Notes: generated by a model not told the origin, from the letters alone. A stretch of DNA of 12,786 nucleotides from Parvularia atlantis (GCA_943704415.1 CALSCO010001491.1:1-12786); one strand, 5' to 3'. Counted from the stretch's first letter, positions 1-11,162 are shown. Numbers and translations: made by a program.

Positions 1-2831
<2,831 letters not shown>

Positions 2832-2850
2832 GCACATTTGCGCGCTGCCG
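2832..2850. other. 19-nt gap between muskelin stop and PWWP gene ATG
   Basis: Only 19 nt separate the TGA at 2829-2831 from the ATG at 2851. No TATA-like or poly(A)-like motif is present. The two reading frames differ, so simple stop read-through would not join them. Confidence 0.8.
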
Positions 2851-4960
2851 ATGAGTGCCGACCTGCCGTCCTTTGACGACGCGCCTGCTGCGCCTGCCGC
2901 TGCCGAGGCGCCCGCACCGCCCGCGCCTGCCGCGCCTGCGCCTGCGGCCGAGGGCAAGGCGTGGCGACCGCGGCTGCACGACCTCGTCTGGGCGCGGCTG
3001 GGCGGCTACCCGCCGTGGCCCGCCAAGGCACGCGCGCGGCGCGCACGGCCCTTGTTGCCTTGCTAACCGGGGCGCCAGGTCGTGACGGAGAAGCACATGC
3101 GCGTGAGCCGCGCCAAGGGGCCCAAGCCCGGGCGCGACGTCGGCGTCGAGTTCTTCGGCGACCACTCGGTGTGCGTGCCGCAAGGCGGGAAGGCGGGACG
3201 GCGCTCACGGGGCCGCGGCACAGCGCGTGGGTGCGCCCCGCCGACTGCACGCCGTGGCACGCGCACAAGCCCGCGACGATCAGCAAGCAGCTCAAGGCCG
3301 CGCACGACGAGGTCACGGCGCTCATCGACAAGCTCAACGGCGCGACCAACCTCGGCTCGACGCTGGACGACGACGACGACGACGACGACGACGACAACGA
3401 CGACGACGCGGGTGGCGGCGACGCGGCCGACGGTGCGCACGGGTGCCCAGCGGCTCGCGCGCGCCGCTCAGTCCGCCGCAGACGCCAAGGCCGCAAAGCC
3501 CAAGAAGGCCAAGAAGGAGGAGCAGCAGGACGAGGACGAGGACGACGCGGCCGTGCCGGACGACGTGCCCGAGGAGGACGAGGACGAGGACGAGGACGAC
3601 GAGTACGGCAAGCTGCGCAAGGGCAAGAAGCACCGCAAGAGGTGCAGCATGCGCTGGTGTCGCGGCGATGGCTGACGGGCGCGACGCAGCGGCGACGGCG
3701 ACAGCTCGGCCGAGGGCAAGGCACGCGCACGCGCGCTCGGCGGTAACGGGGGCAGCTGACGCGGACGCGCGCAGGACGACAACGACGGGACAGACGAGAA
3801 GAAGCACAAGCACAAGAAGCACAAGCACGAGGGCGTGCGTCGTCGTCAGCCGATCGCCCGCGCACCCGCGCCCTCACCAACACGCACGCACGCGCGGCAG
3901 AAGAAGCACAAGCACCGGCACGAGTCGGAGGAGGAGCGCAGGGAACGCAAGCGCCTGAAGAAGGAGAAGCGGAGCCGCGCGGACGACGACACCGCGGCGG
4001 CCAAGGACGGCGACGACGATGCCGACAGCGACGACAACGACGACGGTGCGGCGGCGTGCCTGGCGCGCGCGCGCGCGCGCGCTGACGATGCCGTCGCGGT
4101 GGCAGTCGTTGCGAAAAAGAAGAAGCGCAAGCATGCCGCACGCAGCGAGAACGACGACGAGCCCGTGCGCACGCGACCGCGGTCGCGCGGAAACCAAACA
4201 ATACGCTGACCGGCGACGCACGCGCAGGGCATGGAAGCCTCCAACGGCAAGGCAGCCAAGCGCGAGAGCGCAGCCGAGCGCAAGCCGAAGGAGGCGCCGG
4301 CCAAGACGCAGCAGCCGAAAAAGCCGCAGCAGGCAACCGGTGCGGTGCGGCCTCGCGCGCTTGATCGCGGCGAACTGACGGGACCGCAGAGGAGCGGCTG
4401 CAGTTGATCAACAACATCAAGGGGCAGCTGCTGCAGGCGTTCCAGGCCAACAAGAAGCCGGTGCGGTTTTGCTCATCGTGCTCGCAGTCACAGCTGAAGC
4501 CGACGCCGCGGCCGCACAGGACCTCGAGGCGGCAGACAAGGCGCTGTCGCAGCTGGACAACATCTCCATGACCGTCGACTTGTTGCAGGTGCCGGCGGCG
4601 CGCCTGCGACTGCGACTGCTGGCTCAACACGAAGCACAACAGGGCACCGACATCGCCAAGGTTATCCGCAAGCTGAGCAAGGTCGACTACGCCGAGGCGC
4701 AGTCGCAGATCCGCCTTGCGGCGCGCTGCAACGCGCTCATCGCCACGTGGAAGGGTGCGCGCGCACACGCGGCTGCGGCGGGCGACGCGGCGAGCTGACG
4801 CACGAATAACCCAGGCGTGCTTGACAAGTTTTTCGAGAAGCACGGCGACGCGCTCGCTGCAGTGCCCGCAAGGAGCGGCCCGGGCAGCGGCGCGCCGTCG
4901 TCCGACAGCATCGCGGCGCCATCGCAGCCCTCGCAGGCCGCGGCACCGGTGTCGTCGTAA
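2851..4960 (+). CDS. LEDGF/HDGF-like chromatin protein: PWWP domain, charged linker, IBD-like domain
   Basis: PWWP domains bind methylated-lysine nucleosomes; the LEDGF integrase-binding domain (IBD) is a helical TFIIS-N-like module that docks transcription factors. Exons: 2851-3027, 3079-3170, 3224-3432, 3482-3641, 3690-3720, 3775-3834, 3901-4045, 4106-4164, 4228-4339, 4390-4460, 4520-4588, 4643-4754, 4815-4960 (TAA); 480 residues, near LEDGF/p75 (530). An Ala/Pro tail (11-33) precedes the PWWP at about 40-101: DLVWARLGGYPPWPAK, VGVEFFGDHSV, then WVRPADCTPW. Y53, W56 and F84 align with the LEDGF aromatic cage. Residues 140-340 are acidic and Lys/His-rich (a Asp run, KKHKHKKHKH, KKKKRKH), probably nuclear and DNA-binding. 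Residues 350-440 (INNIKGQLLQAF, DLEAADKALSQLDNISMTVD, IAKVIRKLSKVDYAEAQSQI) align along the LEDGF IBD. The start is the only Met ahead of the PWWP. Two introns use GC donors. Small linker exons (31-60 nt) are the least certain part of the model. Confidence 0.87.
3028..3078 (+). other. GC-AG intron 1 of the PWWP gene
   Basis: After codon AAG the sequence is GCACGCGCG, with no usable GT. A CTAAC branch-like site and CAG close it 51 nt later, and the reading frame resumes with VVTEKHM inside the PWWP fold. Retaining it would introduce the stop TAA at 3064-3066. Confidence 0.8.
3366..3407 (+). repeat. (GAC)n microsatellite encoding an Asp run
   Basis: Fourteen trinucleotides, 13 GAC and one AAC, encode D10-N-D3 in exon 3 of the PWWP gene. 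This sits at the start of the acidic linker and is likely to vary in length. Confidence 0.95.
3721..3774 (+). other. GC-AG intron 5 of the PWWP gene
   Basis: Again AAG followed by GCACGCGC, then CTGAC and GCAG 54 nt on. Removal keeps the acidic linker in frame (SSAEGK then DDNDGTDEKK); in-frame read-through meets TAA at 3744-3746. Confidence 0.75.
3799..3915 (+). repeat. Three identical 15-mers (Lys/His codons), two tandem and one beyond an intron
   Basis: AAGAAGCACAAGCAC occurs at 3799-3813, 3814-3828 and 3901-3915, each read in frame as KKHKH. Copies two and three are separated by two codons and a 66-nt intron (3835-3900). Confidence 0.93.
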
Positions 4961-5022
4961 CCGCACCGCAGTTGTACACCACGTTTTTTTTTTTTTTTTG
5001 GCGAAAGCAACGACAGATCGTC
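4961..5022. other. Convergent intergenic gap with a T16 tract (4984-4999)
   Basis: The PWWP gene (+) and the EH gene (-) end 62 nt apart. The gap contains a pure run of 16 T, which is A16 in the sense of the EH transcript about 24 nt after its stop, and TGTAC motifs. No AATAAA is present. Both 3' ends must be formed here or inside the opposing gene. Confidence 0.8.
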
Positions 5023-7106
5023 TTACGTTGTTAGCTCGGACAGGCGCTGCAGCTGCCGCGCGAGCTCGACGCGGCTGGCCTCGAGGCTCGCGACGGCGCT
5101 CGTGCTTTGCGAAAGGATCTGACGGGCAGGTCCTGTGAGTACGGCGACGCGGCAGGGCTCGCCTTGCCTGCGCACCTTCTCGTTGTCGCGAAGCGCGGCC
5201 TCGGTCGTCGCGATCTCCTGGTTCTCCGCGTCGACCGCCTTTTGCAGCCGGTCGCGCTCCTCGTCTAACCGCGTGTTCTGCGCGCGCGGCGTCAGACGTG
5301 ACACGCGCGCACACAGGCCATCACTGTCGCGCGCCTTGGCAAGCGCCTCGTTCAGCTTGTCCTCGGCCTCGCGCTGGCGCTGCAACGCCTCGTCTAGCCG
5401 GGCCTGCGACGGACCGTTCAGCGCGGCGTCGACACCCTGCTGGTGCACGCGCGTGCCTGCTCCTCTTCTACTTCGCGCTGCAGCTTCTGCACGGTCGCGT
5501 CGTCCGCGCTGCTCCGCGCAGGCGCAGGCGCCGGTGTCGGTGCCGGTGCGGGTATTGGTGCGGGCGCGGGTGCAGGCGCAGACGAGGCCACAGGTTGAGT
5601 GTGCGCCGCGCCCAGTCCGTTGGTCGCGCCGAGTCCGTTGGTCGCGCGGCTGCCGTGCACGAGCGCGCGCAGGGCCTCGGGCAGCGGGGCTGTGGGGATC
5701 TCGGCGCCTTTCCGCCGCGCCGTCGTGATCAGCATGAAGGCGCAGAACTGGTCGAGCGTGACGGTGCCGCTGCCGTCGGCGTGGCACAGCGACCTGCGTC
5801 CGACCGGGCTTCCGTCATCAGCGCCTCAACGCTGCATGTGGCGGCGCCGCACCAGATGGCCGCAAAGTCGCTTGCCGGCAGCCGCGACTGCGCAAACAGC
5901 TCGTTCGCCTCCGACTCTAAGTGTGGCGCGCGAGGCTCAGCTTGCGCAGCCGGACAGACCACCGCTGCACACCTCGCATGCGGTCGCGGCCCCCGGCGAA
6001 CCGCTGGAACAGCTGGGTGAAGCGCTCGCGGTCGCCCGCCGCCAGCGTCCAGGGCTGTGTGCTGAGCACGGGCGCCGACGGCTGGCGCGCGAGCGGAGGC
6101 GCGGCGGCGGGCGTTGACGGCGAGAAGGCCATCGGCGACGCGGCCACGACGGGCGTCGGTGTCAGGACAGGTGCCGTTGTGGCAGCCGGCGCGCTTGAGG
6201 GCAGCAGCTCGGGCGGCAGGACGGCGGGCAGCTCGGGCAGCTCGCCGTTGAGCGAGGCGTACGTGAGCTTCATCGCAATCTTGCAGCGCGTGTCGCATGT
6301 GAGCAGGCGTCCTGGTGGCACCAGCATGCGCACCGCAAACTCGTCAAAGTCGAGCCGGCCGTCGCGCGTGATGTCGGCGAGCTCCCTGGGCGCGGCGTGA
6401 CGGTCGTGAGGGCGACGGCAGCGGCAACGTCGGTCGCATGACGCACCAGATGCGCGCGAGCTTGGGCGCGGGCAGGCGCGAGCTCAGCAGCGTCGGTGAG
6501 ACCTTGTCGGCTGCGCGTGTGTGAGGCGCGTGCGTGCGCCGTGCCAGTCGCGTCGCACACCCGACACAAAGCCGTCGACGGGCGCGAGCGTCTTGAAGAT
6601 CTCGGCGTACTTGGCCCGCTCGGCCGGCGACACGCGCAGCCGCCCGGGTGCTGGTGCTGGTGCTGGTGCTGGTGGTGGTAGTGCTGCTGCTGCAGGCGTG
6701 GGCGCGGCTGGATGCGGGACGAGCGGCACTGGCAGGGAGACTGAGCGAGATGCACGTGCAGCGCACAGGCGCGCGGGCGGCGCACCGCTCGACGCCGCGG
6801 ACGCCTGCGCCTGCGCGACGAGCCGCGCCACGGCCACGAAGGCCGCGCGGTCGAAGACAGGGCGCCCGCTCGGGTTGGCCTGCTGCCAGATCTGCGTGCG
6901 CGTCGTCGGTCGTCGGTCGTCGCTGTTTGTGACGCGCGCCCGCCTGCCCGGCCAGCCGCGCCGCGCACCTTGGCCAGCGTCGGCGCGGGCAGCTGCGAGC
7001 GCTTGAGCACGTCGGCGACGGCGGCGGCATCGACCAGGCCGTCAAAGTCCGTGTCGAGCGCGTCAAACGTGCGCAGCGCCGCCGCGTCGGCCGCCGCCGC
7101 GCTCAT
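5023..7106 (-). CDS. Eps15/Ede1-like endocytic adaptor: three EH domains plus coiled coil
   Basis: EH domains bind NPF motifs; Eps15/Ede1 proteins are early scaffolds of clathrin-coated pits. Exons: 7106-6969, 6891-6786, 6728-6561, 6510-6447, 6385-5973, 5916-5853, 5793-5457, 5403-5335, 5277-5176, 5118-5023; 518 residues. EH1 (8-72): DTDFDGLVD calcium loop, LAKIW, FDRAAFVAVARL. EH2 (115-182): KYAEIF, DGFVS, LLSSRLPAP, LARIWELADITRDGRLDFDEF. EH3 (271-342): ELFAQSRLP, AAIWSLCHADGSGTVTLDQF. Each keeps the pocket Trp (48, 159, 318). Ala/Pro linkers precede EH2 and follow EH3. Residues about 405-518 form a charged coiled coil (KLQREVEEEQ, EERDRLQKAV). The first half of EH3 is shortened. No C-terminal DPF or UIM region is seen, so it is smaller than Eps15. 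A 42-nt stretch inside EH2 (VPPGRLL...) may be an extra mini-intron ending AAG. Several introns are stop-free multiples of three, so the exact length is uncertain. Confidence 0.88.
5278..5334 (-). other. Probable GC-AG intron 8 of the EH gene
   Basis: AAG followed by GCGCGCGAC, a CTGAC branch-like site and GCAG, 57 nt. It is open in frame, so retention cannot be excluded. Removal gives a cleaner coiled coil (NEALAK joined to NTRLDEERDRL) and drops a Pro-containing segment. Confidence 0.6.
5404..5456 (-). other. GC-AG intron 7 of the EH gene
   Basis: CAG followed by GCACGCGCGTGC, a CTGAAC branch-like site and CGCAG, 53 nt and not a multiple of three. Removal is needed to join REVEEEQ to ARLDEALQRQREAEDKL in one coiled coil. 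Confidence 0.8.
5521..5580 (-). repeat. Ala/Pro-coding low-complexity tract in the EH gene
   Basis: GGTGCN-type six-base repeats encode alternating Ala and Pro after EH3, a flexible spacer ahead of the coiled coil. Confidence 0.85.
5614..5649 (-). repeat. Two tandem 18-bp units (ATNGLG twice)
   Basis: AGTCCGTTGGTCGCGCCG at 5614-5631 is followed by a 17/18 identical copy at 5632-5649. In the EH gene these read ATNGLGATNGLG, an in-frame duplication. Confidence 0.9.
6646..6695 (-). repeat. Ala/Pro-coding GGTGCT repeat between EH1 and EH2
   Basis: Tandem GGTGCT units on the + strand encode the Pro/Ala linker just ahead of EH2. Confidence 0.85.
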
Positions 7107-7126
7107 GGTCACGTGCGCACCACAGG
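7107..7126. other. 20-nt gap between SAICAR synthetase stop and EH gene ATG
   Basis: Both genes are on the minus strand. The TAA (7129-7127) and the next ATG (7106-7104) are separated by 20 nt, too short for an independent terminator plus promoter. Confidence 0.8.
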
Positions 7127-8420
7127 TTAGACAACTGACTCGCTCAGCGCGGGCTCGCGCCCCGTCAGGACCCGGAAGACCTCGATGTACTTGTCGAGCG
7201 TGCGCTGCACGACCGTCTCGGGCAGGGCGAGGCCCGTCTTCTTGTCAAAGTTGACCGAGAGCAGGTAGTCGCGCACGTACTGCTTGTCGAAGCTGCCACG
7301 CGACGCTGTCGGCCGTCCGCGCGCACGCCGGCCACGCGTCACCCGGACGCACCTGTTCTGCCCGCGGCCGGGCGCGTACTCGGCCGCCGGCCAGAAGCGC
7401 GACGAGTCTGAGGCGCGCGCGCTCGCGCGCGTGAGCATCGCCCGCTCCCGCAATGAGCGACCGGCCGCACCGGGCGTGAGCACCTCGTCCGCGAGCACGA
7501 GCTGCCCGGCCTCGTCCACACCAAACTCAAACTTGGTGTCGGCGATGATGATGCCGTGCGCGCGCGCGTACTCGCTCGCCTTGGCGTACAGCGTCACGCT
7601 CGCCGCGGCCATGCGCCGCGCCAGCTCCGCGCCGACGATCTCGGCGGCTGCCGCGCACGCGCATGTTAGCACACAGCGCCGGGCCTCGACGGGCGGTGCA
7701 CCCTTGTCCGGGTGGATGTTTTCGTCTACGTCCGCGCAACGTCAACCGCCGCGGCGGCGCGCAACACGCGAGCCACGCACCGTGCGCACCCATCTCGGCC
7801 TTAGTGCTCGGCGTGAACATGGCCGCCGGCAGCTGCTGGCTCTCAAGCAGCCCTTCCGGCAGCGGGATGTTGCTGCACGGGCCGCGTCAGCGGGCACAAC
7901 GCCGACGGGTCGCGGCGCCGCACCAGACCGTCCCGCTCTTCTTGTACTCGACCCAGCCCGAGCCGCTGATGTAGCCGCGCACGATGGCCTCGATTGGGAG
8001 GATCTTGAGCCGCTTGACGAGCATGACGCGGCCCTGCACGCCGCCACCACAGGGTCAGGCCGTTGCCGCGCATGAAGGGCGCGTGCCTCAAGCTGCGCGC
8101 GGTACTGCTGCACGGCGGGCGGCATGCGGCCGATGTCTGCCGTGATCAGGTGGTTTGGCAGGACGTCCTTGAGCAGCTCGAACCAGAACAAACTAAGCTG
8201 CGTGAGGATCTTGCCCTTGCCGGGGATGCCCTGCGGCGCGCATGAGGGGCCGTGCCTGCCATCGCGCCTTGGCACGCACGTTGAGCATGACCACGTCGAA
8301 CGCGCTCAGCCGATCGGTCGCCACGAAGAGTAGCGTCGCGCCGTCCACCTCGTACACGTCGCGCACCTTGCCGCGCGCGAGCAGGCGCAGCGCGGGCAGG
8401 TCGGATGTCAGGAGGGCCAT
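7127..8420 (-). CDS. ADE1: Phosphoribosylaminoimidazole-succinocarboxamide (SAICAR) synthetase, stand-alone
   Basis: This cytosolic enzyme condenses CAIR with aspartate using ATP to give SAICAR in de novo purine synthesis. Exons: 8420-8280, 8230-8087, 8033-7924, 7872-7790, 7725-7702, 7647-7471, 7407-7353, 7292-7127 (TAA); 299 residues, close to yeast Ade1 (306). Motifs: [10 protein letters not shown] (17-26), [62 protein letters not shown], the family signature [22 protein letters not shown] and YDK-like [11 protein letters not shown]. All catalytic regions seem present. It is not fused to AIR carboxylase, unlike animal PAICS, and resembles the fungal form. Start: first ATG, in frame with the conserved N-terminus, 65 nt after the kinase stop. 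Intron 2 uses a GC donor; one exon is only 24 nt, yet it carries the conserved DENIHPDK. Confidence 0.96.
8034..8086 (-). other. GC-AG intron 2 of the SAICAR synthetase gene
   Basis: GAG followed by GCACGCGCC, CTGAC, then GTGCAG, 53 nt. Homology pins both sides: RAQLE joins [20 protein letters not shown], exactly as in yeast Ade1. Confidence 0.9.
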
Positions 8421-8485
8421 GCTGTGTATGGTTTGACGTTGGCAATCTGCAAGCGCTGATTGATAACAACGTCGCACACACGAGC
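8421..8485. other. 65-nt gap between polo kinase stop and SAICAR synthetase ATG
   Basis: This gap is locally less GC-rich than the coding flanks and has no recognisable TATA or poly(A) signal. Confidence 0.7.
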
Positions 8486-11032
8486 TTATCGCGGCGCGCT
8501 TGTGCCGGCCGGCGCGGGCTGCGTGGCCGAGACGAGGATGTCGCGCGTGTACCTGCTCACGCGTGCGTGTGTGAGCCGTGCTGCGAGTTGTCCGATGCGA
8601 CCGCGCACCGCAGCCGCGCGGCGAGGTCGGCATCGGCCGCGTGCAACGGCGCGACAACCGTCTGCGGCGACGTTTCGAGCACGCCCAGGTTGAGCAGGCG
8701 CGGCGTGCGGCTCTCATTGATGTACAGCAGCTCGCCGTCGCTCGCCAGCATGAGCTTGCTGTGGTCGAAGAAGTTGATCTGGCCGCGGCCTAGGTCAGCC
8801 GCGTGAAATCGACACGCCGAGCCGCAGACGGACGCGCCTGCACGACGCCGTGGCTGAGCCGGAACACGATTGCCTTCTTGCTGCGGATCCACTTGGTCAC
8901 GCGCGCGTACTTGAGGCTGCCTGCCGTGAGGTCGGCCGTCGTCGTGCGCACAGGCTCCTGCAATGCACTCGATCAGCCGGCGCCCTGCCGCACGCACCAC
9001 CGACAGGCGCACCTTCATCAGGTTGTCCTGCATGTACGACTTGAAGTGCTGCACAAGCGTCCACTTCTTCGCCAACGGAGGCGGCACGCTCGTGGGCTCG
9101 TGCACGCTGACGGCCGCGTTGGCACGCGCCGAGTCGCAGAACTCGATCGCGCTGCAGCGGTCGCGCGTGCGTGAGCATCTAAACCACCCGCGCGCGCGCG
9201 CGCACGCACCTCCCGTCACCGCGCAGCACCATGCTCGACTTGTCGTTGAAGAACACGCCGTATGCGCCCGACGTCAGCTGGTATCCGAGCCCGTACTTAT
9301 TGGCGTAGTCGACCCACTTGCCGACCTGCGCGCACCCACGCAATATCAGCCGCCGCACAGGTGCATGCGCGCGAGGTAGCAAACACGCACCCACAGGTGC
9401 ACCAGCCCCTGTCCGGTGGACCCGGGCGGCGGCAGCGGCGTCGCGGGCTCGCAGACGATGCTTGCGCCGTCCAGCAGCCGCTGCAGCCGCTTGGCGAGCG
9501 TCACGAGCAGCGAGCCGTCCGCGCTCAGCAGTGGCACAGCAGCGGGTGCTGGTGCCGGTGCCGGTACTGGTGCTGCCGCTGACGCCGGTGCAGGTGCGGG
9601 TGCTGGTGCTGGTGCTGTTGCTGGTGCCATCGCGGCAGGCGCGTCCTTGGGCTTCGCGGCGACCGCGGCTGGCACAGGCCTGCGGTTGTCTGCGGATCCG
9701 GGGGCGGTCAGATGCATGCTGCGCGGGGCGGGCACGAGAGCGCGCACCCAGGCTGACGGCCGCGAGAGCGCTCACCAGCTCACCCTCGTTCTCCTTGGCC
9801 TCGCTCGCCGGCCGCTTCTGCACCAGCGACGTCGACGAGGGCAGGAGCAGCGGCTCCGTGTGCAGCGATGACAACGGCAGCTCGCTGGGCACGACGCCCG
9901 TGTGCAGGAAGTCGCTTGCGTACACCTCCTCGACCATCGCGCGGCGTTCTGCCGCGCCCGCACCCGTGTCAGGGGTAGCACGCACCAGGCGCTGCGCGCA
10001 CGCACTCGGGTCCGGGTGCAGCAGATGCCTGATGAGCGCAACGGCCGGGAGCGACAGCTTGCAGTCGGCCGGGAAGCTGTAGTCGTTTGCGCGGATCTTC
10101 CTGCGGCGGGGGCTGAGCACGTGGCGCGCAGCCCGGCCCGACCCGGGGTTCGCGCACGCACATGTACGTCTGCTTGACGTCCTTTGTCTGGAACGGCGGC
10201 CGCCCGACGAGCATCGTGTACAGGATCACGCCGACCGACCACAGGTCGACCTCGTAGCTGTGCCCCTCGTGCTCGTCCAGCACCTCGGGCGCGATGTAGT
10301 TGGGCGTGCCGCAGATGGTACTGGCGGCGACACGAGCGCGCGTGCATAAGATCATCTGCGTGTGCGCGTGCGCAGGTGCCCGCACCGCTTGCGCTCGCCC
10401 TCGTGCTCGATGACCGTGGCCAGGCCAAAGTCGCCGATCTTGATCTCGAGGTTGCGGTTGAGAAACAGGTTGCCGAGCTTGAGGTCGCGGTGGATCACCT
10501 GGCGCGCGTGCATGTACCGCACCGCGGCCAGCAGCTGCAGCAGGTAGTAGCGCGCCTCGGGCTCGCTCACCCTCTGGCGGCGCTTGACCAGCTCAAGCAG
10601 CGTCTTGTGTTGTTGTGCGCGTGCGCGTCAGTCGGCAGCGGCGACGCGGCGGCCGTCGGTTCGACGGCGCACCTGGTTCTCGCACAGCTCAAGCACGATG
10701 TACACGTTCACCTCGTCCTCGAAGAAGCGCCGGAAGCCGACGATGTTCGGGTGGCTGAGCGAGCGGTGGATCTGGATCTCGCTCGCGAGCTGACGCACCG
10801 CGCGCGAGCGGTCAGCGGCCGCCCGTGCCCGCCATGCGCCGCGCACCTTGGCCTTGAGCCTCGCCTTGGCGATCGACGCCTTGGAGATGACCTTGATCGC
10901 CAGCTCCTCCACGCCGCCGGCCCGCACCTGGTACACCTGTGCGAAGCCGCCCTCGCCGAGCAGCTTGCCGCGCGCATAGGCCGTCTGCGCGACCGGGTCG
11001 ACGACGGGGTCGGGCACGACGACGCTCGCCAT
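8486..11032 (-). CDS. PLK1: Polo-like kinase (Ser/Thr kinase plus two polo boxes)
   Basis: A mitotic kinase for centrosome/spindle, mitotic entry and cytokinesis. Exons: 11032-10847, 10789-10673, 10603-10386, 10320-10162, 10100-10006, 9948-9748, 9689-9391, 9325-9210, 9151-9013, 8957-8838, 8778-8609, 8552-8486 (TAA); 628 residues (human PLK1 603). Kinase: GEGGFAQV (26-33), K47, [24 protein letters not shown] (139-146), DFGLAT (159-164), activation-loop T175 in [25 protein letters not shown]. Linker 280-420 holds [14 protein letters not shown] with a KEN box (310-312) and an Ala/Pro tract. Polo box 1 has [18 protein letters not shown] with the phosphopeptide Trp at 425; polo box 2 has [11 protein letters not shown] with the His556/Lys558 pair; it ends LAARLRYTRD. 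The residues needed for catalysis and phosphopeptide binding are therefore present, so it should be a functional PLK1/Cdc5-type kinase. Intron 10 has a GC donor; intron 2 ends AAG. Confidence 0.96.
8779..8837 (-). other. GC-AG intron 10 of the polo kinase gene
   Basis: CAG followed by GCGCGTCC, CTGAC, then GGCCAG, 59 nt. Homology fixes it: LSHGVVQ joins INFFDHSK, the conserved polo-box-2 sequence. Confidence 0.9.
9545..9628 (-). repeat. Ala/Pro-coding GGTGCN repeat in the polo kinase linker
   Basis: Degenerate GGTGCT/GGTGCC six-base units encode alternating Ala and Pro between the kinase and polo-box domains. The reading frame is kept across the tract. Confidence 0.85.
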
Positions 11033-11162
11033 GGCTTAACTGCGCGGCGGCGGCGCGGCGGCGTGGGGGTGGGCGACAGGCCGCTGCGCCTGCAGGTGGC
11101 GCACCTTTTTTTTTGAAACGTCCAAATAGGCAAGCTGTAACCGTCCTTCTGGAGCCTTCTGA

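Noticed and set aside
4057-4081. CG/GC dinucleotide run as a Z-DNA or regulatory element
   Set aside because: It sits inside a short intron of the PWWP gene; similar runs occur in other introns here (for example about 9189-9203) and reflect base composition.
8193-8717. Upstream extension of SAICAR synthetase beyond the ATG at 8420
   Set aside because: The extension would overlap the kinase's last exon in another frame. The conserved N-terminus begins soon after the ATG, giving a normal family length.
11124-11132. CCAAATAGG as an SRF-type CArG box
   Set aside because: Only five A/T bases lie between CC and GG; the consensus needs six.
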